Shown here in pieces: positions 15,728 through 25,365 of a stretch of DNA of 52,521 bases (its first letter is position 1; each line of letters starts with the position of its first letter). The notes beneath the pieces were generated by a model, which was not told the origin of the DNA, made no database searches, and was given only the letters and a program-made list of their open reading frames with translations. The translations under genes and the position numbers were made by a program. Source of the stretch: Rothia nasisuis (GTDB lineage: Bacteria; Actinomycetota; Actinomycetes; Actinomycetales; Micrococcaceae); the NCBI RefSeq assembly GCF_928381405.1, contig NZ_CAKMSB010000015.1, positions 1-52,521 of the forward strand, written 5' to 3'.

Positions 15728-16789
15728 ATGGTACATACAGAACACGCAGATTTGACAACTTCTCGCCGCGGTCTCATGCGTTTTGCCGCGTTCACCGGCG
15801 TAGCTGGAGTCACCTCTGCGGCTCTGACCGCTAATCGTAGCGCCACCGCGGCCGATGCCAGCTCCGCCATTTTTCCTTCAGATTTTAGCTACCCCACCGT
15901 ATCGGGTCCTTCACTTGCCCTCTGGGGCAGTTCTTCCTTTGAAGGAGCCCACGCTGATCAGGGGGTACCAGCGGGATACGATGCCACAATTGCAACCCAA
16001 CTAGCAAGCTACCTCAACATTCCTGTGCTCATGTTCGGCCGTGGCGGCGAAACCTCTACCATGGTGGCAGCCCGCCGGGGTGTACCTGAGTCCATGTATA
16101 AACTGGTCTTTCCCAACGACACAATTCCAGCCTCCGGCTCCGTCGTCGTTACTATCTCCGATGGCAGCAACCTGGCCTGGGGCTCAGCAGCTCACCTACC
16201 CGGCTATGTTTCAGCTGTACCCGGCGTCCTCACCGCCGGTAGCGTCGAGGGCACCTATACGTTCACCCGCACCGTGCCGGGCGAAGCTATCTACGCCCCG
16301 GCTGAGACCCCGGCCTCCTGGTTCCACTCCTACCAAGAGATGATTAGCCGCTCCTCCTACCACGCTATTCAGGTGGGCCGAAACAACATGGGTGACATAG
16401 CCCGAATCAAGAAGGACACCGAGGCCTGCTTCGCCCAGGCGCCCAAACGCACCGTAGTGGTGGGGCACTTCGCTTCGCGCGGGGACGGAACCGATTCAGA
16501 TCGTGCCCAGCAGGTGCGTGCCTACAACAGTTGGGCGGCAGAGACCTACGGCAACCTCTTTATGAACCCTGAGACCTACCTTCGGGAGACCACCCAGCAG
16601 TCCTGGCTCCGTTACGGTGCCCTGTCTGGTTCAGGCGTCTGGTCATCAGATGCCGACCGTAAGGCCTATGACGAGGGCAAGGTTCCGCCTTCGCTCTTCT
16701 CCTCAGACGGCCTCCATCTCAACGGCTGGGGGTACATCGCCCTGTCACAGATGATTTACTACAAAATCACGGAGCTTGGCTGGTTCTAA
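15728..16789 (+). CDS. Tat-exported SGNH/GDSL-like hydrolase
   Basis: A 353-residue secreted protein. The twin-arginine motif TSRRGLMRF (R13, R14), a hydrophobic stretch and an Ala-rich cleavage region near residue 42 mark Tat export. The mature part fits an SGNH hydrolase: block I WGSSSFEG (S69 probable nucleophile), a Gly block FGRGGET, block III VGRNNMGD (GxND in most relatives, here GRNN) and block V SDGLHLNGWGY (D327, H330). Such enzymes cleave acyl or acetyl esters of lipids or polysaccharides. Substrate unknown. GAAGG lies upstream of ATG at 15728. The gene ends with a strong hairpin shared with metG. Confidence 0.8.
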   Translation: MVHTEHADLTTSRRGLMRFAAFTGVAGVTSAALTANRSATAADASSAIFPSDFSYPTVSGPSLALWGSSSFEGAHADQGVPAGYDATIATQLASYLNIPVLMFGRGGETSTMVAARRGVPESMYKLVFPNDTIPASGSVVVTISDGSNLAWGSAAHLPGYVSAVPGVLTAGSVEGTYTFTRTVPGEAIYAPAETPASWFHSYQEMISRSSYHAIQVGRNNMGDIARIKKDTEACFAQAPKRTVVVGHFASRGDGTDSDRAQQVRAYNSWAAETYGNLFMNPETYLRETTQQSWLRYGALSGSGVWSSDADRKAYDEGKVPPSLFSSDGLHLNGWGYIALSQMIYYKITELGWF

Positions 16790-16816
16790 TACCGCTTCTA
16801 ACACCCGAGACCAAGG

Positions 16817-16860
16817 GCGCCGTACGCTCCCCTTCCTCACGGAAACGGAGCGTACGGCGC
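16817..16860. terminator. Strong hairpin between SGNH hydrolase gene and metG
   Basis: GCGCCGTACGCTCC (16817-16830) and GGAGCGTACGGCGC (16847-16860) form a perfect 14-bp stem with a 16-nt loop between convergent genes; TCTTGATT follows on the plus strand. Confidence 0.8.
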
Positions 16861-16896
16861 TCTTGATTCTATCTACCGGGTCAGGACGCAGGACGT

Positions 16897-18438
16897 TTAG
16901 GCGTCCTTGGGCTCCTCGTAGCGGGGGAAGACGGGGGCGGGGGCGGGCAGCTCCGTGCCAGTAGCCAGAGCGGTGCCCAGGCCTGCAAAGACACGATTCT
17001 CGGGGGCCACTGCCAGCAGGTCAAGCAACTTACCCATGGAGGTAGGCATGACCGGCTGGGTGAGAGTGGCAACAATACGTAGCACCTCAGCGGTCACGTA
17101 GAGCACCGTATTCATACGCTCCGGGTCAGTCTTGCGGAGCTTCCAGGGCTCCTGGGCGGTGAAGTAGCGGTTGGCCTCACCCACCACCTGCCAGATGCGT
17201 TCGAGGGCGCGGTGGAAGGCCTGCTCGTCGAAGTCGGCACGGACAGGCTCGTACAGGGCCGCTGCCATATCTAGCATGGCGGTATCTTCGGCCGTGAAGT
17301 CACCGTGGGCAGGCACCTTACCCTCGCAGTTCTTGGCGACCATAGAGAGAGAACGCTGGGCCAGGTTGCCCAGGTCGTTGGCCAAATCTGAGTTGATGCG
17401 GTTCTTGATACCTTCGGCTGAGTAAGAGCCGTCTTGGCCAAAGGAGACATCGCGGAGCAGAAAGAAACGCAGCTGATCCAGGCCGAAGCTGGCAACCAGG
17501 TCAGCGGGGTCAACCACGTTGCCGATGGACTTGCTCATCTTCTCGCCATCGACCAGCAAGAAGCCGTGACCAAAAACTCGCTTGGGCAGTTCAATGCCTG
17601 CTGACCAGAGGAAGGCAGGCCAGTAAATAGCATGAAAACGGGTGATGTCCTTGCCAATCAGGTGCAGGTCAGCAGGCCAGAAGGTGCTAAAGAGTTCACC
17701 CTCAGTATCGGGGTAGCCCAGACCGGTGATGTAGTTGGTCAGGGCATCCACCCACACGTACATGACGTGCTTTTCGTTGCCGGGTACGGGCACGCCCCAG
17801 TCGAAGGTGGTGCGAGAGATGGAGAGGTCGGTCAGGCCGTTCTTGATGAAGGCGGCCAGCTCGTTGCGACGAGATTCAGGGTAGACAAAGCCCTCAGTCT
17901 CATAGAGTTCCAGCAGACGGTCGCCGTACTTGGAGAGGCGGAAGAAGTAGGATTCTTCCTCTGCCCACTCGACCTCGGTCCCGGTTGCAGTTGCGTAGCG
18001 TACCCCGTCCTGCACCTCGGTTTCGTCCTCGGTGTAGTAGGCCTCGTCGCGCACCGAGTACCAGCCGGCGTACTTATCCAGGTAGATATCGCCGTTCTCT
18101 TCCATCTTCTTCCAGATGGCCTGGGAGGCTGAGTAGTGGTCGGTATCGGTGGTACGGATAAAGCGATCGAAGTCAGCGCCAACCAGCTCAGCCATGGCAC
18201 GGAAGCGGGCCGCATTCTCATCAGCTAGTTCTTTAGGGGTTATACCCTGCTGTTCGGCAGTGGTCTGCATCTTCTGCCCGTGCTCATCAGTACCGGTCAT
18301 GAAGCGCACGTCGAAGCCGTCAAGCTTCTTAAAACGGGCCATGGTATCAGCAGCAATTACCTCGTAGGCGTGCCCGATGTGGGGGGCCCCATTGGGGTAA
18401 GAAATCGCAGTGGTGATGTAGTACGGGGTAGAAGTCAT
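16897..18438 (-). CDS. metG: Methionyl-tRNA synthetase
   Basis: MetG charges initiator and elongator tRNA-Met. The 513-residue protein has the class I signatures HIGH (H20-I-G-H23) and KMSKS (300-304), with the Rossmann fold split by a connective peptide and an alpha-helical anticodon-binding domain ending with [22 protein letters not shown]. The connective peptide lacks the zinc-binding cysteine pairs of some bacterial types, and there is no C-terminal dimerisation extension; both agree with the short actinobacterial form. No ribosome site precedes ATG; TAAAGT lies seven bases upstream, so the mRNA is probably leaderless. Confidence 0.95.
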   Translation of the reverse strand: MTSTPYYITTAISYPNGAPHIGHAYEVIAADTMARFKKLDGFDVRFMTGTDEHGQKMQTTAEQQGITPKELADENAARFRAMAELVGADFDRFIRTTDTDHYSASQAIWKKMEENGDIYLDKYAGWYSVRDEAYYTEDETEVQDGVRYATATGTEVEWAEEESYFFRLSKYGDRLLELYETEGFVYPESRRNELAAFIKNGLTDLSISRTTFDWGVPVPGNEKHVMYVWVDALTNYITGLGYPDTEGELFSTFWPADLHLIGKDITRFHAIYWPAFLWSAGIELPKRVFGHGFLLVDGEKMSKSIGNVVDPADLVASFGLDQLRFFLLRDVSFGQDGSYSAEGIKNRINSDLANDLGNLAQRSLSMVAKNCEGKVPAHGDFTAEDTAMLDMAAALYEPVRADFDEQAFHRALERIWQVVGEANRYFTAQEPWKLRKTDPERMNTVLYVTAEVLRIVATLTQPVMPTSMGKLLDLLAVAPENRVFAGLGTALATGTELPAPAPVFPRYEEPKDA

Positions 18439-18445
18439 GGTTACA

Positions 18446-18451
18446 ACTTTA
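18446..18451 (-). promoter_or_regulatory. Leaderless -10 box of metG
   Basis: TAAAGT (minus strand) ends seven bases before ATG at 18438. Confidence 0.5.
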
Positions 18452-18513
18452 CCCGCTCACACCAACCACTGCGAACGATATTTCCACGGATGAAAAGCGC
18501 TGTGCGCTTCCGT

Positions 18514-20109
18514 TTAGTCAGCCAGATTGATGGTGGCTGCGCGGGAGGCGTTGACTACGCGCTTGATGGATTCGAGAACCTCGGCTGACAGGGCTGAATC
18601 CAGAGCCAGGACGCAGAGGGCTTCAGCCTTCTTGTCGTTGCGCGATACCTGCATACCGGCGATATTGATGGAGGCGGTGCCCAGCAGGGTACCGATGGAG
18701 GCGATGACGCCGGGGCGGTCCTCGTATTCAAGCACCAGCATGTGGTCGGTGATGGGGATTTCCACGTCGAAGCCATTGACATTGGTCAGCTTTTCAATGA
18801 GCTTGGGGCCGGTGACGGTACCCGCTACCTTGACGACCTCGCCGTTGGCTAGAGCACCGGAAAGCACGGTTTCATTGCGAAAGTAGTCGGTCTCGGTGGT
18901 GGTAACCAGCTCAACCTCAACACCGCGCTGCTCAGCCAGTACCGGGGCGTTCACGTACGAGACCTTGTCTGAGACAACGTCGGTGAAGACGCCCTTGAGG
19001 GCTGAGAGTTTGAGGGAGGTCACATCCTTGGTGGCGATTTCACCGGCAATCTTGACCTCCACGCGGGTGAGGGCTTCGTCGCCGCCGATGGCGGTGAGAA
19101 TGCGACCAATCTTCTCGGCAAGGGGAACGCCGGGGCGGACGTCCTTGTCGATAGCTCCGCCTGCCACGTTGACGGCATCAGGTACCAGGTCGCCCTCAAG
19201 GGCCAGGCGCACAGACCTGGCTACAGAGATACCGGCCTTTTCCTGGGCCTCAAAGGTGGAGGCCCCCAGGTGGGGGGTGGCAACGACGTTGGGCAGGGTT
19301 ACGAAGGGCACGTTCTTGGCGGGTTCCTTGACGTAAACGTCAATGGCGGCCCCGGCAATCTCGCCTGTGCGCAGGGCTGTATCCAAGTCGGCTTCGTCGA
19401 TTAGGCCACCGCGGGCAACGTTGACCACGTAGGCGGTCTTCTTCATCTTTGTGAAGCTCTCGGCGTTAATGAGCCCCAGGGTCTCGGGGGTACGGGGCAT
19501 ATGGATGGTGATGAAGTCGGAGCGCTCTACCAGTTCGTCGAGTTCAACGAGTTCAGCGCTAAGGGATGCTGCGCGGGCTGAGGTGACGAAGGGGTCGTAG
19601 GCGATAATTTCGGTGCCGAAAGCCTTAAGACGCTCTGCGACCAGGCCACCGATACGGCCCAGGCCGATGATGCCAACGGTTTTTTCAAAGAGTTCTACAC
19701 CCGAGAAAGCTGAGCGCTTCCACTCCCCCGCTTTCATGGAAGCATCTGCGGCAGCGATATTGCGGGCCAGATTAAGGATGTGGCCGACAGTGAGTTCGGC
19801 AGCTGAAATCACGTTAGAGGTCGGTGCGTTGACCACCATGACGCCGGCCTTGGTGGCGGCTTTGATATCGACGTTGTCGAGCCCTACACCTGCGCGGGCG
19901 ATTACCTTGAGTTTCTTGGCGGCAGCAATGGCTTCAGCGTTAACCTGGGTGGCGGAGCGTACCAAAATAGCGTCGACATCTGCTATGGCAGGCAGTAGTT
20001 CGTCGCGGTTGGCACCGTCGCAGGAGCGGATTTCGAAATCGGGGCCCAGGGCTTCAACGGTGGCAGGTGAGAGTTCTTCAGCGAGCAGAACGATAGGTTT
20101 TTCGGTCAC
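18514..20109 (-). CDS. serA: D-3-phosphoglycerate dehydrogenase
   Basis: SerA oxidises 3-phosphoglycerate to 3-phosphohydroxypyruvate, the first step of serine synthesis. The 531-residue length is that of the long type known from Mycobacterium: catalytic and NAD domains, then an intervening domain and a C-terminal ACT domain that senses serine. The NAD motif is GLGRIG (149-154); catalytic Arg, Glu and His lie in NVARGGLIDEADL, YVKEPAKN and ATPHLGAS. The ACT domain begins at about residue 458 (MLVLEYEDRPGVIASIGTLL). The start is GTG at 20109 with AAGGAAAG just upstream. A leader with several hairpins precedes it. Confidence 0.95.
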   Translation of the reverse strand: MTEKPIVLLAEELSPATVEALGPDFEIRSCDGANRDELLPAIADVDAILVRSATQVNAEAIAAAKKLKVIARAGVGLDNVDIKAATKAGVMVVNAPTSNVISAAELTVGHILNLARNIAAADASMKAGEWKRSAFSGVELFEKTVGIIGLGRIGGLVAERLKAFGTEIIAYDPFVTSARAASLSAELVELDELVERSDFITIHMPRTPETLGLINAESFTKMKKTAYVVNVARGGLIDEADLDTALRTGEIAGAAIDVYVKEPAKNVPFVTLPNVVATPHLGASTFEAQEKAGISVARSVRLALEGDLVPDAVNVAGGAIDKDVRPGVPLAEKIGRILTAIGGDEALTRVEVKIAGEIATKDVTSLKLSALKGVFTDVVSDKVSYVNAPVLAEQRGVEVELVTTTETDYFRNETVLSGALANGEVVKVAGTVTGPKLIEKLTNVNGFDVEIPITDHMLVLEYEDRPGVIASIGTLLGTASINIAGMQVSRNDKKAEALCVLALDSALSAEVLESIKRVVNASRAATINLAD

Positions 20110-20158
20110 AGGTTCTTTCCTTAGATGACTGGTGACGGTTGTGGTTTGTGGGATTAGC

Positions 20159-20254
20159 CGGCGCTTCGGACCCTAAAGGACGCCGCTGGTGGGGTTGCTC
20201 TGACGCGAGCATCTCGTGCGGTGGTGGGCTACAGTTCACCGTACGGCTGTAGCC
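20159..20254 (-). promoter_or_regulatory. Structured 5' leader of serA
   Basis: Three successive stems lie upstream of serA: GGCTACAG (20227-20234) with CTGTAGCC (20247-20254), TGCTC (20196-20200) with GAGCA (20207-20211), and CGGCG (20159-20163) with CGCCG (20181-20185). It matches no riboswitch consensus I can recall, and no leader peptide with serine codons is evident. Confidence 0.35.
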
Positions 20255-20303
20255 TGACCGCTCTGCCCCTCATTGTACCGGGGTGAGGGAGTTAGAGGCG
20301 GCA

Positions 20304-20347
20304 AGAGCCGACTACCTAAACCGTTGTGGGTCTAGCTAGTCGGCTCT
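20304..20347 (-). terminator. Terminator after ilvC
   Basis: AGAGCCGACTA (20304-20314) pairs perfectly with TAGTCGGCTCT (20337-20347), 22-nt loop, 34 bases after the ilvC stop. Confidence 0.7.
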
Positions 20348-20380
20348 CGTCTTCACTGCGGGTGCAGAGATATGTTCGGC

Positions 20381-21448
<1,068 letters not shown>

Positions 21449-21576
21449 CTACGTGACCTTGGGTTGAGTGAACCTTCAGTGTCTAGCGTAGCTGGCTACA
21501 CTTGTTTTGAGACACAGGTTCCATATTTTGAAATGAGCCTGGGTTGCGCTGACTACCTCGCCCACCCAGCGGCATT

Positions 21577-22086
21577 TTAGCTACGGAGCGCCTTCTCGCT
21601 CATGGAGCGGGGCCCCCGTGAAAGGCCGATGGTGCCGGCCCGAACAATTTCGCGCACACCAAAAGGCTCAAGCACTTCGAGCAGGGCGTTAATCTTGTTG
21701 GCTGAACCGGTTGCTTCAATGATGACAGACTCGGTCGAAACATCAACAATCTTGGCTCTGAAAAGGTCGGCGGCCTGAGTGACCTGAATACGGGCTGCCG
21801 CATCGGCCTTGACCTTAATGAGGATGTGGTCACGCTGCGCCGACTGGTCATCAGGCAGCTCCACAATTTTAAGCACGTGAATCAGCTTATTGAGTTGCTT
21901 GGTGACCTGTTCCAGCAGCACACCTTCAGCATCTACCACCACGGTGATACGAGAAATGCCGGGGACCTCGGTGGGGCCCACCGCTAGAGAGTCAATATTG
22001 AACATGCGGCGAGCAAAGAGGCCAGACACACGGGCCAGAACACCGGGTTTGTCTTCTACGAGAACTGATAGGGTGTGGCGGCTCAT
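21577..22086 (-). CDS. ilvN: Acetolactate synthase small (regulatory) subunit
   Basis: The 169-residue regulatory subunit binds valine and other branched-chain amino acids through its N-terminal ACT domain ([24 protein letters not shown]) and controls IlvB. The C-terminal half ([18 protein letters not shown]) is the usual second domain. Its ATG overlaps the ilvB stop by 4 nt, so the two subunits are translationally coupled. Length is standard for IlvN/IlvH of Actinobacteria. Expression is probably set by the attenuator before ilvB. Confidence 0.95.
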   Translation of the reverse strand: MSRHTLSVLVEDKPGVLARVSGLFARRMFNIDSLAVGPTEVPGISRITVVVDAEGVLLEQVTKQLNKLIHVLKIVELPDDQSAQRDHILIKVKADAAARIQVTQAADLFRAKIVDVSTESVIIEATGSANKINALLEVLEPFGVREIVRAGTIGLSRGPRSMSEKALRS

Positions 22087-23924
22087 AGCATCTCCTCGTT
22101 GTCTTCGCCCCAGGAGGGTGAAATATCTTTAGCAATCTGAATCTGGTCGTTTGAGACGCCCGAAGGAACCATAGGCCAGACCAGCGCGTCGGGGCTGACA
22201 TTGAAGTCAACGACAACGGGGCGATCATTGATCTCAAGTGCCCGAGCGATTGTAGCTTCTACGTCCTCGTCCCGCTCGCAGCGAAGCGCTGCGCAACCGT
22301 AGGCTTCGGCAAGTTTGACGAAATCAGGGACGCGTTCAGTTCCCATACCGGTCTTCAGGTGGGTGTTGGAGTAACGGCCATCGTAGAAAAGGTTCTGCCA
22401 CTGGCGTACCATACCCAAGGAGGAGTTGTTGATAATAGCAACCTTGATGGGGATGTTGTTCTGCACGCAGGTGGCTAGCTCCTGGTTAGTCATCTGGAAG
22501 CAACCGTCACCGTCAATCGCCCAGACCACAGAGTCGGGGAAAGCGACCTTTACACCCATAGCGGCGGGAACGGAGAAGCCCATGGTACCCAGGCCTGCCG
22601 AGTTAATGAAGTGGCGGGGCTTCTCGCTATCGATGAACTGGGCCGCCCACATCTGATGCTGCCCCACCCCGGTGACGTAGTAGGCGTCAGGGCCGGTCAT
22701 GTCACTGAGCTTTTGAATAACGTATTGGGGGGAACCCAGGCCGTCATCGGTCTTGGTGTAGCCCAGGGGGAAGGTTTCCTTAAAGCGGTTAACCAGAGTC
22801 CACCAGTCAGTGAGATTGGGCAGGGAACCTGCAAATTCTTCGGTGAGAATTTCGTTCAGTTCGGGCAGGACGTAGCGAAGATCGCCCACGATGGGCACAT
22901 CGGCAACGCGGATTTTCGAGATTTCTGCCGGGTCAATGTCTACGTGGATAACCTTGGCAGCGGGAGCGAACTCGTCTACCATGCCGGTGACACGGTCATC
23001 AAAGCGAGCGCCAAGGGCAATGAGCAGGTCAGCTTTTTGCATGGCCGTCACGGCAGGCACGGTGCCGTGCATGCCGGGCATACCCAGATTCTGAGCGTCA
23101 GAGTCAGGGTAGGCCCCGCGGGCGGTCAGGGTGGTTACCACCGGCGCGCCAATGGTCTTAGCCAGCTTCATGAGCTCTTCTGAGGCTCCGGCACGCACCA
23201 CACCGCCGCCGACGTAGAGCACGGGGCGCTTGGACTCTGTAATCAGCCGTGCTGCTTCGCGAATTTGCTTGGAGTGACCGCGCGTGACTGGGTTATAGCC
23301 GCGGGGGTCGGTGTTGGCAGGGGGCCAGGTAAAGTTCATGAGACCCTGCTGGGCATCCTTGGTAATGTCCACAAGGACGGGGCCCGGGCGGCCGGTTGCC
23401 GCAATTTTGAAGGCGGTGGCGATACAGCGAGGAATCTCTTGGGCATCGCGCACCATGAAAGAATGCTTGGTGATGGGCATGGTCATGCCTACGATGTCAG
23501 CCTCTTGGAAGGCATCGGTGCCAATCACCTTTGAGGAGACCTGGCCGGTGATGCAGACGATTGGCACAGAGTCCATGTTGGCATCGGCGATAGCGGTCAG
23601 CAGGTTGGTAGCACCGGGCCCCGAGGTGACGATAGCGACACCGACCTTGCCGCTGGCAATAGCGTAGCCTTCAGCGGCATGGCCTGCGCCCTGCTCGTGC
23701 CGGACCAGGATGTGATTGAGCTGCTCTGAGTCAAAAAGGGGATCGTAGGTAGGTAGAATCGCGCCGCCGGGCAGACCGAAGATATCGGTGACACCCAGTT
23801 TTTCCAGGGAACGTATGATGGCTTGAGAGCCGGTGATACGCTCTACCTGTGAAGCCTCTGGGCCGTTAGTGGTACCCAGATTTTTAGCTAAATCTGCAGG
23901 GTTGATGGGATTTCCCGCTGTCAT
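22083..23924 (-). CDS. ilvB: Acetolactate synthase large (catalytic) subunit
   Basis: IlvB condenses two pyruvates, or pyruvate and 2-oxobutyrate, using thiamine diphosphate and FAD. The 613-residue protein has the catalytic glutamate in [14 protein letters not shown] (E77), the pyruvate-oxidase family region [14 protein letters not shown], the FAD-binding central domain and the ThDP motif [20 protein letters not shown] short variable N-terminal extension precedes the first domain, as in other Actinobacteria. GAGGA lies upstream of ATG. The gene heads the ilvBN(C) unit, and its 5' region carries a Val/Ile/Leu leader peptide and a terminator, so supply of these amino acids should limit transcription. 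Confidence 0.96.
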   Translation of the reverse strand: MTAGNPINPADLAKNLGTTNGPEASQVERITGSQAIIRSLEKLGVTDIFGLPGGAILPTYDPLFDSEQLNHILVRHEQGAGHAAEGYAIASGKVGVAIVTSGPGATNLLTAIADANMDSVPIVCITGQVSSKVIGTDAFQEADIVGMTMPITKHSFMVRDAQEIPRCIATAFKIAATGRPGPVLVDITKDAQQGLMNFTWPPANTDPRGYNPVTRGHSKQIREAARLITESKRPVLYVGGGVVRAGASEELMKLAKTIGAPVVTTLTARGAYPDSDAQNLGMPGMHGTVPAVTAMQKADLLIALGARFDDRVTGMVDEFAPAAKVIHVDIDPAEISKIRVADVPIVGDLRYVLPELNEILTEEFAGSLPNLTDWWTLVNRFKETFPLGYTKTDDGLGSPQYVIQKLSDMTGPDAYYVTGVGQHQMWAAQFIDSEKPRHFINSAGLGTMGFSVPAAMGVKVAFPDSVVWAIDGDGCFQMTNQELATCVQNNIPIKVAIINNSSLGMVRQWQNLFYDGRYSNTHLKTGMGTERVPDFVKLAEAYGCAALRCERDEDVEATIARALEINDRPVVVDFNVSPDALVWPMVPSGVSNDQIQIAKDISPSWGEDNEEML

Positions 23925-24018
23925 TTGGTGATCCTCGTGGTGGTCTGAAGATGATCTTGTGGGTGAGCGGTGGGTACGCCCATAAAAGTAGGTGAGCCGG
24001 GGTTGCGGTTGAACCTAG

Positions 24019-24050
24019 AAAAAAACCCTCCGCCTGGTGGAGCGAAGGGT
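24019..24050 (-). terminator. Attenuator terminator of the ilvBN operon
   Basis: On the minus strand ACCCTTCGC (24050-24042) pairs with GCGGAGGGT (24033-24025, one G-U) and is followed by seven T. The 5' arm region can instead pair with the end of the leader peptide reading frame: GAGCGA and GCGC (24096-24085) against TCGCTC (24045-24040) and GCGC (24054-24051). This is the classical terminator/antiterminator choice. Confidence 0.8.
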
Positions 24051-24077
24051 GCGCACGCTAGGACACGAAAGCTTTCC

Positions 24078-24143
24078 TCATGCTGCGCGCTCGCTCAGGA
24101 GACGCACCACAAGAATAACCTGTGACTGCTGGCGTGATGTCAT
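24078..24143 (-). CDS. ilvB leader peptide (branched-chain amino acid attenuation)
   Basis: A 21-codon frame from ATG 24143 to TGA 24080-24078 encodes MTSRQQSQVILVVRLLSERA plus a final A. The run VILVVRLL places seven Val/Ile/Leu codons among eight, just before the segment that can pair as antiterminator. Scarcity of these amino acids would stall the ribosome there, free the downstream segment and let transcription run into ilvB; abundant supply carries the ribosome to the stop codon, covers that segment and lets the terminator form. AAGAGG stands immediately before ATG, with a short spacing. Similar leaders control ilvBNC in Corynebacterium; here the call rests on the sequence layout. Confidence 0.8.
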   Translation of the reverse strand: MTSRQQSQVILVVRLLSERAA

Positions 24144-24344
24144 ACCTCTTATTGTTGAGGTCAGAGCGCCCCCGGTCAAACTGGTCTTAGAATGTGACAT
24201 TTATGTTTCGCTATGGAAAAGAATATTTGCATGGCCCACCCGCTGCGTCTTACGGCGTGTTGCAGCTGTGAGTTACCGGGGCGTCATTTAACGACTTATA
24301 GCAACCCTCAGGTCTTTTCACAGCAGAGGCCACCCTATAGAACG

Positions 24345-24350
24345 TAGACT
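24345..24350 (+). promoter_or_regulatory. Leaderless -10 box of the 24357-24809 gene
   Basis: TAGACT ends six bases before ATG at 24357. The same hexamer and spacing occur at the sensor kinase and sbcD starts. Confidence 0.5.
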
Positions 24351-24356
24351 GAGGGC

Positions 24357-24809
24357 ATGACTGCACTCCAGCTCACCAGTAGTGAAATCGCCAAGGCCCT
24401 GCATACTGTCTTTGACAGTCAGATTATTAATTACGGGGCCTACAACCTGGTTTTTGCTACCGGTTCATCGATTTACCGCAACCCCGATGTAGCCGCGCTG
24501 CACGAGGAAAACCAGACCCACTTTTTGATTGGGTACAGAGATACCCCTCGTGAAGCGGTCATCGCCCCTCTAACTCTTCCCGAGGTGCGCGGTACGGGTA
24601 CTCCTAGCTCCATTGATAACACCAACGCAGCGCGAACCTTCGAACTCTCCGATTTGTCCTTCGGATTAGAATCCACCAACGGTACATCTTTCACCCTCAC
24701 TTTTGAGCCTAAGATGGTGGTTGAGACTGCTAAGGGAACGGGAGTACTTGACCAGGAGCTTGATATTGAAGATTTTAAACGGGTCATCATCGATGCCTGG
24801 AAAATCTAA
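24357..24809 (+). CDS. Hypothetical protein
   Basis: A 150-residue soluble protein that I cannot place in a family. It starts MTALQLTSSEIAKALHTVFDSQ and has alternating beta-like segments (SYLVF-type pattern NLVFATGSSIYRNP, HFLIGYRDTPREAVIAPLTL) and an acidic C-terminus EDFKRVIIDAWKI. No cysteine pair, signal peptide or membrane helix. Codon use looks native. It stands alone between the divergent ilvB control region and the tRNA-Lys genes. No ribosome site precedes ATG; a -10 box six bases upstream suggests a leaderless message, which supports it being a real gene. Confidence 0.7.
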   Translation: MTALQLTSSEIAKALHTVFDSQIINYGAYNLVFATGSSIYRNPDVAALHEENQTHFLIGYRDTPREAVIAPLTLPEVRGTGTPSSIDNTNAARTFELSDLSFGLESTNGTSFTLTFEPKMVVETAKGTGVLDQELDIEDFKRVIIDAWKI

Positions 24810-24855
24810 CCTCTTTTTGAGAGTAAGCTCGCCTCGGGTAGCCTATTGACAGCAA

Positions 24856-24885
24856 GAAGCCCGACCGGTTGACCGGTCGGGCTTC
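24856..24885 (-). terminator. Terminator of tRNA-Lys copy 1
   Basis: GAAGCCCGACCGGT (24856-24869) and ACCGGTCGGGCTTC (24872-24885) form a perfect 14-bp stem just after the tRNA 3' end on the minus strand. Confidence 0.75.
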
Positions 24886-24895
24886 TCATCTTCTG

Positions 24896-24968
24896 TGCGC
24901 CCCCTGGGACTCGAACCCAGAACCCATTGATTAAGAGTCAATTGCTCTGCCAATTGAGCTAGAGGCGC
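24896..24968 (-). tRNA. tRNA-Lys(CTT), copy 1
   Basis: A 73-nt cloverleaf on the minus strand: acceptor GCGCCTC with GGGGCGC (one G-U) and discriminator A, D arm GCTCAATTGGCAGAGC, anticodon loop CTCTTAA (anticodon CTT, reads AAG), T arm CTGGG-TTCGAGT-CCCAG. No encoded CCA. Confidence 0.97.
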
Positions 24969-25005
24969 AGACGTGTTGACCAGGCCTGCCTGGGCAACGG
25001 GTTCT

Positions 25006-25034
25006 ACTATACGCACCTTTCAGAGCGGGCGCAA
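25006..25034 (-). promoter_or_regulatory. Promoter of tRNA-Lys copy 1
   Basis: On the minus strand TTGCGC (25034-25029) and TATAGT (25011-25006) are separated by 17 bp, upstream of the tRNA. Confidence 0.65.
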
Positions 25035-25123
25035 ATCAAACAATCTATGTGTGATGGTTTACATAAACCTTTTTCTTTTAGCCAGCAGGGGTGGAGCCCG
25101 TCTCACCTCGCACCGAACGCCAA

Positions 25124-25153
25124 GAAGCCCGACCGGTTGACCGGTCGGGCTTC
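25124..25153 (-). terminator. Terminator of tRNA-Lys copy 2
   Basis: Same perfect 14-bp stem as in copy 1, so the two tRNA genes are separate transcription units. Confidence 0.75.
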
Positions 25154-25163
25154 TCATCTTCTG

Positions 25164-25236
25164 TGCGCCCCCTGGGACTCGAACCCAGAACCCATTGATT
25201 AAGAGTCAATTGCTCTGCCAATTGAGCTAGAGGCGC
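25164..25236 (-). tRNA. tRNA-Lys(CTT), copy 2
   Basis: Identical 73-nt tRNA-Lys gene with anticodon CTT in the second copy of the duplicated unit. Confidence 0.97.
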
Positions 25237-25273
25237 AGACGTGTTGACCAGGCCTGCCTGGGCAACGGGTTCT

Positions 25274-25302
25274 ACTATACGCACCTTTCAGAGCGGGCGC
25301 AA
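25274..25302 (-). promoter_or_regulatory. Promoter of tRNA-Lys copy 2
   Basis: TTGCGC (25302-25297) and TATAGT (25279-25274) with a 17-bp spacer, as in copy 1. Confidence 0.65.
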
Positions 25303-25365
25303 ATCCCGCCCGTCATGCCCAGAGGTAACCTCGCAGGGGCGGGGCAGAGGGAGCCCCGCAACCAC

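Larger units (their letters stand above)
24853..25037. repeat. 185-bp duplication, copy 1 (tRNA-Lys unit)
   Basis: Identical base for base, as far as I can read, to 25121-25305 (offset 268). The unit includes promoter, tRNA-Lys gene and terminator. The 83 bp between copies (25038-25120) hold a small hairpin GGTTT-ACAT-AAACC followed by a T-rich run, but no gene. Confidence 0.9.
25121..25305. repeat. 185-bp duplication, copy 2 (tRNA-Lys unit)
   Basis: Second identical copy of 24853-25037. Identity extends exactly to the unit ends; flanking bases differ at once, suggesting a recent tandem duplication or gene conversion. Confidence 0.9.

Noticed and set aside
20110-20303. serA leader as a known SAM, glycine or T-box riboswitch
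   Set aside because: None of the conserved core sequences I know for these classes is present.
24853-25305. tRNA-Lys repeats as attachment sites of an integrated element
   Set aside because: The repeats are only 83 bp apart with no integrase or cargo between them, so a simple duplication explains them.
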